NCBI GenBank assembly: GCA_026002305.1
Contig: BOBI01000095.1
Span: 1 to 7,926 of the forward strand
Length of the DNA stretch: 7,926 bases
Direction of reading: 5' to 3'
Origin: Spirochaetia bacterium
Lineage (GTDB): Bacteria; Spirochaetota; Spirochaetia; Treponematales; Breznakiellaceae
Positions 1-6,127 of the stretch are shown here, in pieces. Positions within the stretch are counted from its first letter, which is position 1; the number at the start of each line of letters is the position of its first letter. The notes beneath the pieces are model-generated. The model was given only the letters and a program-made list of their open reading frames with translations. It had not been told where the DNA came from and ran no database searches. Made by a program: the position numbers and the translations under genes.

Positions 1-127
1 TGCCGGTTAAACCGCTTCTGGTGGTCAAAGGAAAGATAACGGCCGGATAGCACTAACGCGAAACAATGGGTTCTTTCAGCGTCATCCGTTTTTGTGTTAA
101 AGGCAGAAAAAAATGTATTTGGAGCGG
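1..127. repeat. 127-bp direct repeat, copy A
   Basis: This stretch recurs at 1015-1141 with two differences (G42 versus A1056, A110 versus G1124), about 98% identity over 127 bp. Copy A begins at the window edge, so it may extend further left; the identity ends on the right after 127. It contains no ORF. It can form a small stem at 11-25 (ACCGC paired with GTGGT, one G-T wobble) and a long stem-loop at 44-88 followed by TTTTT. Both differences fall outside these stems. I do not recognise the element. It could be a duplicated intergenic RNA element or one member of a dispersed genomic repeat family. Confidence 0.9.
44..93 (+). terminator. Stem-loop followed by T-run inside repeat copy A (terminator or small-RNA end)
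   Basis: CGGAT at 44-48 pairs with ATCCG at 84-88. Inside it, ACGCGAAA (56-63) pairs with TTTC (74-77) plus GCGT (79-82), leaving A78 bulged and a 10-nt apical loop. The outer stem is followed immediately by TTTTT at 89-93. Stem plus T-run is the form of a rho-independent terminator, but the internal loop at 49-55 makes it weaker than a typical one. It could equally be the 3' end of a small RNA transcribed rightward. No gene is visible to the left because the window starts 43 nt upstream. Confidence 0.35.
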
Positions 128-132
128 TTATT

Positions 133-233
133 GCCGAAAATAATTGTAGACAGCTTGTTTTCCGAACAATGACTGGTCTTAAAGCCCCAACGGGTTTCCA
201 GTCTCTGTTTGTGTTCCAAGCCCCTATTTCGGC
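133..233 (+). other. Intergenic segment with nested inverted repeats (possible structured RNA)
   Basis: GCCGAAA (133-139) pairs with TTTCGGC (227-233) and closes a roughly 100-nt domain. Inside it, TTGTT (155-159) pairs with AACAA (165-169), and GACTGG (171-176) pairs with CCAGTC (198-203). The second stem continues inward as AAA-CCC (181-183, 185-187) with GGG-TTT (192-197) around a CAAC loop and a bulged G184. There is no ORF. It matches no RNA family known to me. Short stems arise easily by chance, so this is only a candidate. Confidence 0.3.
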
Positions 234-275
234 GAAAAAATATAGTTTTTGCTGATATTTCTCTAAAGGATGGCT

Positions 276-323
<48 letters not shown>

Positions 324-324
324 T

Positions 325-349
325 GTACGTCACGTACGCGTCAAGACGC
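325..349. repeat. Two adjacent perfect palindromes
   Basis: GTACGT-C-ACGTAC occupies 325-337, and GCGTC-AA-GACGC occupies 338-349 with no gap between them. They start 5 nt after the CT tract. They could be protein-binding sites or remnants of a mobile element; nothing here decides. Confidence 0.5.
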
Positions 350-463
350 ATGAGGATTTTTTGCGGTTTGGATAACCTGCTAGTCTGCATAAGGATAGTA
401 TAGGCACGGACAGGAAAAAATTTCAAGTTTCTTGAGGGGGAAAATATTAATACTGGAAGATAA

Positions 464-492
464 CCACGAAAAATACGAAACACACGAAAAAG
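464..492. repeat. Short A-rich degenerate repeat
   Basis: The motif ACGAAA occurs three times (466-471, 475-480, 484-489) with slightly varying spacers. It is low-complexity intergenic sequence with no gene attached. Confidence 0.4.
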
Positions 493-502
493 AATGATGA
501 AC

Positions 503-526
503 TACCGCGCGGCGAGCCACGCGGTA
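503..526. repeat. Palindromic hairpin element 1 (REP-like)
   Basis: TACCGCGCGGC (503-513) faces GCCACGCGGTA (516-526), giving an 11-bp stem with a single C-A mismatch (510/519). The core 508-529 aligns without gaps to 599-620 in the next hairpin, with five differences, all transitions. The G511-C518 pair is replaced there by A602-T609, a compensatory change. This is the behaviour of a dispersed palindromic repeat family. I cannot name the family. Confidence 0.55.
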
Positions 527-527
527 T

Positions 528-548
528 CAGCTTTTTTTCAAAAAGCTG
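528..548. repeat. Perfect 9-bp hairpin
   Basis: CAGCTTTTT (528-536) is the exact complement of AAAAAGCTG (540-548) around a 3-nt loop, directly after palindromic element 1. No T-run follows on either strand beyond the stem itself, so it is a poor intrinsic terminator although its A/T stem resembles part of one. Confidence 0.5.
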
Positions 549-565
549 TCGTTGTATAGGAAGTG

Positions 566-638
566 ATTGTACGTGTGTTTTGGTTTAACGCCGAAGAGCG
601 CAGCAAGCTGCGCGGTATTAAACCAAAACACGGACAAT
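566..638. repeat. Long inverted-repeat element (palindromic hairpin element 2)
   Basis: The 14-bp arm GTGTTTTGGTTTAA (575-588) is perfectly complementary to 618-631. Outside it, ATTGT (566-570) pairs with ACAAT (634-638). Inside it, GCGCAGC (598-604) pairs with GCTGCGC (607-613). The whole 73-nt stretch could fold as one long hairpin or cruciform. Terminal inverted repeats around a short non-coding core resemble a miniature transposable element, but no flanking target-site duplication is visible. Its inner part is related to element 1. Confidence 0.6.
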
Positions 639-733
639 AAATTACGGTATTTTCCGTGAATTTTGCGGTTGATCCCTTTTACCTTGTGCCAAATTCAGAA
701 TTGCTGGCAAGCGCACTAATTTTGGAACTGGCT

Positions 734-760
734 CAATTGTTAATTGTTAATTATTAATTG
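734..760. repeat. Heptanucleotide tandem repeat
   Basis: From 735 the unit AATTGTT occurs twice, then as AATTATT, then partially as AATTG, about 3.7 units. It is AT-rich and non-coding. No function is assigned. Confidence 0.6.
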
Positions 761-763
761 ATC

Positions 764-815
764 TTCCCTATGCTAGCGTCAAATGCGTTTTTTCTGCTTT
801 TGTTATATAGGCGGC
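764..815. repeat. 52-bp direct repeat, copy 1
   Basis: The block is repeated at 924-975, 160 bp downstream, with three differences (773/933, 793/953, 803/963), all C-T transitions. Both copies keep TGN-TATATAGG near the right end, which resembles an extended -10 element, though I see no -35 partner. It contains no ORF. A GTG-rich stretch (816-845) follows this copy but not the other. Confidence 0.8.
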
Positions 816-923
816 GTGCGGCTTGTGTGGCGTGTGCGGTGTGCAGCTTTTGCAAATAGTTAATAAAGCGCAAGAAATATTTTTTCTGTAGCTCACTTGA
901 CCGAAGCAGTAGCATCTTCTGTA

Positions 924-975
924 TTCCCTATGTTAGCGTCAAATGCGTTTTTCCTGCTTTTGCTATATAGGCGGC
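924..975. repeat. 52-bp direct repeat, copy 2
   Basis: This is the second copy of the block at 764-815. It lies 39 bp upstream of 127-bp copy B. If its TGC-TATATA (961-969) works as an extended -10, transcription would start near 976 and run into the 127-bp repeat and its stem-loop. That would make a small RNA of about 130 nt. This is inference only. Confidence 0.8.
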
Positions 976-997
976 AGGGCGGTAAAAGGTTCCAGTG

Positions 998-1014
998 TGA
1001 CGCATATTGCGTCA
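998..1014. repeat. Perfect palindrome abutting 127-bp copy B
   Basis: TGACGCA (998-1004) and TGCGTCA (1008-1014) are perfect complements around TAT. The palindrome ends at the base before the 127-bp repeat begins. It could be a protein-binding site or part of a larger element boundary. Sequence left of copy A is outside the window, so its presence there cannot be checked. Confidence 0.6.
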
Positions 1015-1141
1015 TGCCGGTTAAACCGCTTCTGGTGGTCAAAGGAAAGATAACGACCGGATAGCACTAACGCGAAACAATGGGTTCTTTCAGCGTCATC
1101 CGTTTTTGTGTTAAAGGCAGAAAGAAATGTATTTGGAGCGG
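1015..1141. repeat. 127-bp direct repeat, copy B
   Basis: This is the second copy of positions 1-127, with differences only at 1056 and 1124. After 1141 the sequence departs from what follows copy A. It lies 112 bp upstream of the glycosyltransferase start, so a transcript from here could form the leader of that gene. Confidence 0.9.
1058..1107 (+). terminator. Stem-loop followed by T-run inside repeat copy B
   Basis: It has the same fold as at 44-93: outer stem 1058-1062 with 1098-1102, inner stem 1070-1077 with 1088-1096 (A1092 bulged), then TTTTT at 1103-1107. Neither base that differs between the copies is in a stem. It could end a short upstream transcript or attenuate transcription into the glycosyltransferase gene. 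Confidence 0.35.
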
Positions 1142-1253
1142 GGGTGCAGGGCAGGAACGAGGAGGAGCCGCGTAGACTAGGTTAAAATCACAGGGTTAGC
1201 AATGCGCCCCCTACTACTAAATATCAGTTTTAGTTTACAATGGATCGTTGTCC

Positions 1254-2390
1254 ATGAAAATTGGTATTGACACCTTTGCCTGCAACGCCGGCATTTCGGG
1301 AGTTGGTGTTTATTTAAAACAAATATTAAAGCGCATCCCGCCTTCGGGGGCTCTGTATGAATTATTCGGTTGGGAATTCGACCGCTATGCTTACGGCGAG
1401 GCGAGCGAAAAAGACATGAACTTCGTGGCGAGGTGCCGCTTTAATGGCAGAACGGCGAATTCACTGTGGCACATGGTGAGGTATAAGGAATTTGCGCTTT
1501 CGCGGTGCTACAATGCCTGCTTCTTTCCGGCGGCGCACAGAAGGCTGCCTTCCGGTTCCCCTTGCCCGACCATCGGCACCATTCATGACATGGCGGCTTA
1601 CTGGGGTACCAGCAAAACACGGGCTCATCTGGGGGCGGTGTTGCGGCTTATGCTGCCGGATTCGCTGCGCAAACTGGATCGCGTTATAGCGGTAAGCAGC
1701 TGGGTAAGGCAAGAGCTAATCGAGGTAGCGCATGTACGGGAATCCAGAATTGATGTTGTGCCTAACGGGGTCGATTTGGACGCTTTTAAGGTTCACCCCC
1801 ATTACGATGATAGAGAGATTCTTATCAAGCCGTTTGGTTTTAAGCGGCCGTATATTTTATATGCGGGGCGTTTAAACCATCCTATCAAAAATCATACCGG
1901 ACTGATAAAGGCCTTTGAAATATTTAAGGAACGAACAAAGTTCCCGCACCGATTGGTTCTTGCGGGAAGCGATGATAACGGCTCCGACAAAATAAAACAG
2001 ACCGCCCTTTCCTCATGCTGCCGCACGGATATTTTTCTAACAGGCCCTTTCCCATCCGATTCGCTGCCCGATCTTTATTCAAATGCCGATATGGTGGTTA
2101 TCCCCTCGTTTTACGAAGGCTTTGGCCAGAGTGCGATAGAGGCAATGGCTGCCGGAATACCGGTAGCTTGCGCCCGCGCCGCCTCGTTGCCGGAAACCGC
2201 CGAACACGCCGCGCTTTATTTTGATCCCCACGACCCGGAAGACATGGCCGACCGCATGGTAACCCTCGCAACCAACCATGAAATAGCCGGGCAATGCCGC
2301 CAAGCAGGTATTTTACGGGCAAAAGATTTTTCATGGGATCTCTGCGCCGCCCGCACACTACGTATAATTCAGGATATGGCTTCGCAGTAG
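1254..2390 (+). CDS. Glycosyltransferase, family GT4 (GT-B fold)
   Basis: This is a retaining, nucleotide-sugar-dependent glycosyltransferase of about 378 residues, expected in the cytoplasm or at the inner membrane face, building polysaccharide or glycolipid. The N-terminal domain opens with KIGIDTFACNAG and the Gly-rich loop GISGVGVYLKQIL. TIGTIHDM and the linker VIAVSSWVRQEL...VVPNGVDLDAF are typical of GT4. In the C-terminal domain, ILYAGRLNHPIKNH starts the donor-binding half, and EGFGQSAIE supplies the E-x7-E motif (codons at 2115 and 2139). SLPET and ALYFDP follow as usual. ATG at 1254 is preferred because the family normally begins MKIGID; TTG at 1248 is in frame, and neither has a clear ribosome-binding site. 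Sugar donor and acceptor cannot be told. It stands alone rather than in a polysaccharide cluster, and part of it is visibly GC-rich. Confidence 0.93.
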   Translation: MKIGIDTFACNAGISGVGVYLKQILKRIPPSGALYELFGWEFDRYAYGEASEKDMNFVARCRFNGRTANSLWHMVRYKEFALSRCYNACFFPAAHRRLPSGSPCPTIGTIHDMAAYWGTSKTRAHLGAVLRLMLPDSLRKLDRVIAVSSWVRQELIEVAHVRESRIDVVPNGVDLDAFKVHPHYDDREILIKPFGFKRPYILYAGRLNHPIKNHTGLIKAFEIFKERTKFPHRLVLAGSDDNGSDKIKQTALSSCCRTDIFLTGPFPSDSLPDLYSNADMVVIPSFYEGFGQSAIEAMAAGIPVACARAASLPETAEHAALYFDPHDPEDMADRMVTLATNHEIAGQCRQAGILRAKDFSWDLCAARTLRIIQDMASQ

Positions 2391-2466
2391 ATGCAGGGCA
2401 TAATTACAACCGCACTCCCACATAATTAAAAAATCTGATAGTGTTTGGGTTAGGAGTAATATTTTC

Positions 2467-4095
2467 ATGATTACGGTTACAGATTTACGGTTAAGCTATG
2501 GGGAGCGGACTTTGTTCAAGGATGTTAATCTAAAGTTCACCCCGGGGAATTGTTATGGAATTATCGGGGCAAATGGCGCCGGTAAGTCTACATTTTTAAA
2601 GATTTTAGACGGCGAAATTGAGCACGATAAGGGCGATATTGCTATTAGCGGCAAGTCGCGCATGGCGGTACTGCGGCAAGATCACTTTGCGTTTGAGGAC
2701 TTCTCGGTTATGGATACGGTTATTTCCGGCTACCCGGTGTTATACGACGTCATGAAAGAGCGCGAAGCTATTTATGCCAAGCCTGATATGACCGAAGCGG
2801 ACGGACTGCGCGTTGGGGAGCTTGAAGGCGAGTTTGCGGAGCTTGGCGGCTGGGAGGCGGAATCGGAGGCGGGGCAGCTTCTTGCCGGACTTGGCGTTGA
2901 CGAGGCCGACCACGGAAAAATGATGCGCGAGCTTGACGAATCAAAAAAGGTACGTACACTATTGGCGCGGGCACTATTCGGCAATCCCGATATTCTGCTT
3001 TTGGACGAACCGACCAACGGCCTTGATCTTGAATCGATTGCGTGGCTGGAAGACTTCCTGATTGATTTTCCGAATATCGTAATCGTTGTATCGCACGACA
3101 GGCATTTTTTAAACGCCGTGTGTACGCAAATCTGCGATATAGACATGGGGCGGATAACGGCTTACTCCGGCAACTACGATTTTTGGTCACAGATGAGCCA
3201 AATGTTGCAGAGACAGGCGCACGATCAGTTAAAAAAACGCGAGGAAAAAGCCAAAGAATTAAAAGAATTTATTCAGCGGTTTGCCTCAAACGCGGCAAAA
3301 AGCAGACAGGCAACCAGCCGCAAAAAAGTTTTGGAGAAGCTGGACCTTGAAAATATCACCGTTACAAGCCGTAAATTCCCATTTGTGGGCTTTAAACCCA
3401 CCCGCGAGATTGGAAACAATGTTTTACGCATTGAAAATTTGAGCTGCTTGCGCGAGGGTGTGCCTGTTTTATGGGAATTCTCCCTGATTGTAAATAAAAA
3501 TGACAAAATTGCCTTTGCAGGCCCTCAACATATCGCAAAAACCGCCTTGTTTGACGCCATCTGCGGGGTAAAACCGCAAGATACCGGCGCCTTTTACTGG
3601 GGACAGACAACCTCCCTCTCTTATTTTCCAAAAGAAAACGCTTCGTTTTTTAACGGCGCCGAAAGCATAACAGCGTGGCTAAAACAATATTCTCCCGATC
3701 AGGACGACACCTATATACGAGGTTTTTTGGGGCGGATGCTTTTTTCAGGCGACGAGGCTTTAAAACCTGTAAACGTGCTTTCAGGCGGCGAAAAGGTACG
3801 CTGTATGCTTTCAAGAATGATGCTTTCCGGCGCAAATGTGCTGATACTCGACGAGCCTACAAATCACCTCGACCTTGAATCTATTACCGCGTTAAACGAA
3901 GGCCTAATCGCTTTCCCCGGCGTTGTGTTATTCAATTCGCATGACCATGAATTTTTAGGCAGTATCGCCAACCGTATAGTTGAAATCTTACCGGAAGGCA
4001 TAATCGACAGAGTTACTTCGTTTGATGACTACCTTGCCGACGAACACGTTAAGCAAATCCGGCAGGAAGCGTATCACGGCAAAGTTAAAATATAG
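2467..4095 (+). CDS. ABC-F family ATPase, YkpA/YbiT-like
   Basis: This soluble ABC protein has two nucleotide-binding domains and no membrane segment. ABC-F proteins act on ribosomes (translation factors or antibiotic protection) rather than as transporters. In domain 1, Walker A GANGAGKST is at residues 34-42, LDEPTNGLD at 179-187 (catalytic E181), and the switch H210 is in SHDRH. The signature loop reads LDESKKVR (156-163) instead of LSGGEKVR. A charged linker (about 245-295) fits the ABC-F interdomain arm. In domain 2, Walker A is altered to GPQHIAKT (352-359), while LSGGEK (438-443), LDEPTNHLD (E463) and SHDHE (H492) are intact. The 542-residue length fits the subfamily. AGGAG at 2452-2456 supports the start, with a somewhat long 10-nt spacing. 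It is followed 18 nt later by the AEC permease gene. Confidence 0.95.
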   Translation: MITVTDLRLSYGERTLFKDVNLKFTPGNCYGIIGANGAGKSTFLKILDGEIEHDKGDIAISGKSRMAVLRQDHFAFEDFSVMDTVISGYPVLYDVMKEREAIYAKPDMTEADGLRVGELEGEFAELGGWEAESEAGQLLAGLGVDEADHGKMMRELDESKKVRTLLARALFGNPDILLLDEPTNGLDLESIAWLEDFLIDFPNIVIVVSHDRHFLNAVCTQICDIDMGRITAYSGNYDFWSQMSQMLQRQAHDQLKKREEKAKELKEFIQRFASNAAKSRQATSRKKVLEKLDLENITVTSRKFPFVGFKPTREIGNNVLRIENLSCLREGVPVLWEFSLIVNKNDKIAFAGPQHIAKTALFDAICGVKPQDTGAFYWGQTTSLSYFPKENASFFNGAESITAWLKQYSPDQDDTYIRGFLGRMLFSGDEALKPVNVLSGGEKVRCMLSRMMLSGANVLILDEPTNHLDLESITALNEGLIAFPGVVLFNSHDHEFLGSIANRIVEILPEGIIDRVTSFDDYLADEHVKQIRQEAYHGKVKI

Positions 4096-4113
4096 AGATT
4101 AACGTTACAGGCA

Positions 4114-5067
4114 ATGAATGTTTTTCTTTTTAGCTTTAATGCTATTTTACCCATGCTTGCTGCAATGTTTTTGGGCGTTCTTCTTTCGGTATTCAAAAAC
4201 ATAAAAGAAAGCGACAAAGATTTTCTTAACACCCTTTGCTTCCGGTATTTGTTACCAATACATCTGTTTAACAGCGTATCATCAATTGATTTTTATGCGG
4301 AATTTAAGGTGCATATAATTATATTTTGTATAATTGCAATTATTTTTATAGCGGTTACGGCATGGATAATTTTTACTATAGCAATTAAGGACAGGGGCCG
4401 CCGGTGCATCTTTATCATAGCTTCGTATCGATCCAATAATTTAATTTTTGCGATGCCGCTTGCCGCGAATTTGTTTGGTACGGAAGGCACAAAAATCGCG
4501 GCCATGCTCGTCCCTGTAACCATCATCATGTATAATCTGATTTCGGTGGTTGTTTTTATATATCACTCACAAGAAGCATCGCAAAGCACATGGCTGTCAA
4601 TAAAAAATACATTTGTAGACATTACAAAAAACCCATTGATTATAGGCTCAATACTTGGCATTGCATTTTCGCTATTACGCATAACGCTACCCGTGTCTCT
4701 GCACCAAGGCATTAGCAGCATAGCCGCTACCGCGACGCCGATTTCATTTGTGCTGCTGGGCGCGCAAATAAATTTAAAAGTTCTTAATAGTAATATCCGT
4801 CCGGCTCTAGCCCTTTGTTGTATGCGTCTGATTATTGTCCCGGCAATCATTACGCCCATCATGGTACTCGTCGGTTTTCGGGGCGCCGCATTAGGCGCTT
4901 TAATGGTCGCCTTTGCCGCCCCCTGCGCCGTAGCCACAATGGTAATGGCACATAACTACAAAACAGATCCCGTGTTCGCCGCCCAAGCCGTCTACCTTTC
5001 CTCCGCATTATCCATCATAACGATGTTCTTCTTAATCTCGGTATTGAAAGCCCTGACGTTGATATAG
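4114..5067 (+). CDS. AEC-family (auxin efflux carrier-like) permease
   Basis: This is a 317-residue inner-membrane transporter, probably with about ten membrane segments. Strongly hydrophobic stretches lie near residues 5-27, 68-92, 99-123 and 129-151, with several more in the C-terminal half. Family hallmarks are the first segment with N-ILP-ML, the mid-protein YRSNNLIFAMPLA near 105-117, NPLIIGSILGI after the central loop, and the late AAPCAVATMVMA. In bacteria the family includes putative carriers of malate, malonate and other small organic acids, so a carboxylate or amino-acid-like substrate is plausible, but it cannot be read from the sequence. The gene starts 18 nt after the ABC-F gene, so the two are probably cotranscribed. 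The ribosome-binding site is weak. A short hairpin follows it. Confidence 0.93.
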   Translation: MNVFLFSFNAILPMLAAMFLGVLLSVFKNIKESDKDFLNTLCFRYLLPIHLFNSVSSIDFYAEFKVHIIIFCIIAIIFIAVTAWIIFTIAIKDRGRRCIFIIASYRSNNLIFAMPLAANLFGTEGTKIAAMLVPVTIIMYNLISVVVFIYHSQEASQSTWLSIKNTFVDITKNPLIIGSILGIAFSLLRITLPVSLHQGISSIAATATPISFVLLGAQINLKVLNSNIRPALALCCMRLIIVPAIITPIMVLVGFRGAALGALMVAFAAPCAVATMVMAHNYKTDPVFAAQAVYLSSALSIITMFFLISVLKALTLI

Positions 5068-5076
5068 CAGCGGATC

Positions 5077-5091
5077 GGCTTTACAAAAGCC
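5077..5091 (+). terminator. Weak hairpin after the permease gene
   Basis: GGCTTT (5077-5082) pairs with AAAGCC (5086-5091) around ACA. Only a broken T stretch (ACGTTT) follows, so this would be an inefficient rho-independent terminator at best. Its position, 9 nt after the permease stop codon, is right for one. Confidence 0.4.
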
Positions 5092-5093
5092 AC

Positions 5094-5126
5094 GTTTATG
5101 ATAAACTTTTCTAATGCACTATTAGA
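5094..5126 (+). promoter_or_regulatory. Two palindromes upstream of the DUF3990 cassette (operator candidates)
   Basis: GTTTAT-G-ATAAAC (5094-5106) is a perfect 13-bp palindrome. TCTAAT-GCACT-ATTAGA (5110-5126) is a perfect 6-bp inverted repeat. Both lie between the permease terminator candidate and the AAGGA ribosome-binding site (5137-5141). Autoregulatory operators are usual ahead of toxin-antitoxin-like cassettes. I could not identify a convincing -35/-10 pair, and no protein of the cassette shows a clear helix-turn-helix. Confidence 0.35.
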
Positions 5127-5153
5127 TACGCAACACAAGGAAACTAATTTTTT

Positions 5154-5639
5154 ATGAAATTATACCATGGCAGTAATATTGAAGTTAGGAATCCAAAAAT
5201 TATTGTTTCAGCCCGTATGCTTGATTTTGGAGCGGGCTTTTATGCTACTTCCGGTTTTGAACAAGCTAAACATTGGGCAAATTTACAAACCAAACGCAGA
5301 AGAACCGGAAAACCTATCGTTTCTGTTTATGAACTTGATATAGAGTTGCTCCAAAAGCAATTAAAAGTGATGCGCTTTGAAAGTGCGAATAAAGAATGGC
5401 TTCATTTTTTGGCAGAAAACCGGAAGGGCGTCTATACCGGTGAAAAATATGATATTGTAATAGGGGCTGTTGCTAACGATAATACGATGACAGTTATCTC
5501 TGATTATATGACTGGAACAATAGACGAAGAAACGGCTTTATTATTGCTGTTGTCCCAAAAATTAAAAGACCAATACGCATTTCTAACTTGGAAAGGTCTT
5601 TCCGCTTTGAAATTTATAGAGGTAAAAGATTATGACTAA
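5154..5639 (+). CDS. DUF3990 family protein (ADP-ribosyltransferase-like)
   Basis: This 161-residue soluble protein matches DUF3990. The family hallmarks are LYHGS at residues 3-7, DFGAGFYAT at 24-32, EQAKHWA at 36-42, YDIVIGAVAND at 99-109, and the C-terminal KLKDQYAFLT (136-145) with LSALKF (149-154). The Tyr-His-Gly and Gly-Phe-Tyr-x-Thr motifs are those of the ADP-ribosyltransferase superfamily, where they hold NAD. The likely role is NAD-dependent modification of a cellular target, but activity and target are inference. AAGGA at 5137-5141 precedes the ATG by 12 nt. The last 8 nt overlap the next gene. The gene is visibly more AT-rich than the glycosyltransferase gene, which suggests transfer. 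In context it is the probable effector of a three-gene cassette. Confidence 0.88.
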   Translation: MKLYHGSNIEVRNPKIIVSARMLDFGAGFYATSGFEQAKHWANLQTKRRRTGKPIVSVYELDIELLQKQLKVMRFESANKEWLHFLAENRKGVYTGEKYDIVIGAVANDNTMTVISDYMTGTIDEETALLLLLSQKLKDQYAFLTWKGLSALKFIEVKDYD

Positions 5640-5889
5640 TCGTACCAGAGCATCTATCTTACAGAATTTGGACGCAGAAGTTTCCGTTTTGGTTGCTAAA
5701 AACCGTGGTGTGTCTGAAATGGATGGTCTTCGTTTGTTTTTGAACTCGGAAACACATAAAATGTTAGAAGACGATGATTTGAAGATGTGGTATTTTAGCC
5801 CGCTAGCATTGTTTGATATGTGGGAAACTGAAATTGCAACCGGCGATCCTCGTGATTCAGTTTATTTAAAAGGTGATGAATATGCGTAA
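5632..5889 (+). CDS. Small conserved protein of the DUF3990 cassette
   Basis: This is an 85-residue acidic protein without signal peptide or membrane segment. The N-terminal half looks helical (about residues 7-40); the second half carries the striking stretch DLKMWYFSPLALFDMWETE (about 50-68), followed by TGDPRDSVYLKGDE. From memory, similar small proteins sit beside DUF3990 and DUF3791 genes in other anaerobes, but I cannot name a family with confidence. Its ATG lies within the end of the DUF3990 gene (8-nt overlap, ATGACTAA), with GAGG at 5619-5622 as ribosome-binding site, so translation is probably coupled. A partner or antitoxin role is inferred from position only. Confidence 0.85.
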   Translation: MTNRTRASILQNLDAEVSVLVAKNRGVSEMDGLRLFLNSETHKMLEDDDLKMWYFSPLALFDMWETEIATGDPRDSVYLKGDEYA

Positions 5890-6091
5890 GGAGTTTTTGT
5901 TTTTTTCGTATCTTATAGAAAGTTATGCTGAATATAAAGGAATTACAGCTGCCGAAGCACTAAAGATACTTGATGAGAAAAACCAAACAGACTTTGTTTA
6001 CAATATGTATGAAATGTATCATACGGAATCAATTAATAATGCCTTTATGGACATTGATAGCCTAATAACTACCGGAAAGCCCGCATGGTAA
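5882..6091 (+). CDS. DUF3791-like small protein
   Basis: This is a protein of about 69 residues beginning MRKEFLFFSYLIESYAE. The pattern (hydrophobic N-terminal helix, IESYAEYKGI, AEALKILDE, Y-x-MY-x-MYHTE, then DIDSLI and TGK near the end) resembles DUF3791, a family commonly found with DUF3990. ATG at 5882 is chosen over the in-frame GTG at 5873 and ATG at 5876. A good Shine-Dalgarno match, AAGGTGAT (5869-5876), sits about 6 nt upstream of 5882 and would overlap the earlier starts. With this start the gene overlaps its predecessor by 8 nt (ATGCGTAA), the same layout as the first junction. Function is unknown; antitoxin or regulator of the DUF3990 protein is a guess. It ends 36 nt from a convergent gene with no clear terminator between. 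Confidence 0.85.
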   Translation: MRKEFLFFSYLIESYAEYKGITAAEALKILDEKNQTDFVYNMYEMYHTESINNAFMDIDSLITTGKPAW

Positions 6092-6127
6092 AAGCATTGT
6101 CGCTAATATAACAAATTAAAAATTATC

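Noticed and set aside
566..638. Complete insertion sequence or transposon
   Set aside because: There are inverted ends, but no transposase gene, no target-site duplication and only 73 nt in total. At most it is a miniature element.
687..709. Possible tRNA-like or terminator hairpin (TGCCA with TGGCA, AATT with AATT)
   Set aside because: The stems are short, no T-loop or CCA context is present, and no T-run follows. It is not better than chance in AT-rich sequence.
1159..1165. Strong Shine-Dalgarno-like GAGGAGG
   Set aside because: No start codon opening a reading frame lies within a usable distance. The glycosyltransferase start is about 90 nt further on.
2768..3190. 140-codon minus-strand frame within the ABC-F gene
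   Set aside because: It lies antisense to a strongly conserved coding sequence, has Arg/Pro-rich composition and no family resemblance. It is a shadow frame.
2467..4095. ABC-F gene as a pseudogene because of degenerate motifs
   Set aside because: The frame is intact over 542 codons, the altered motifs keep normal length and context, and the second ATP site is complete.
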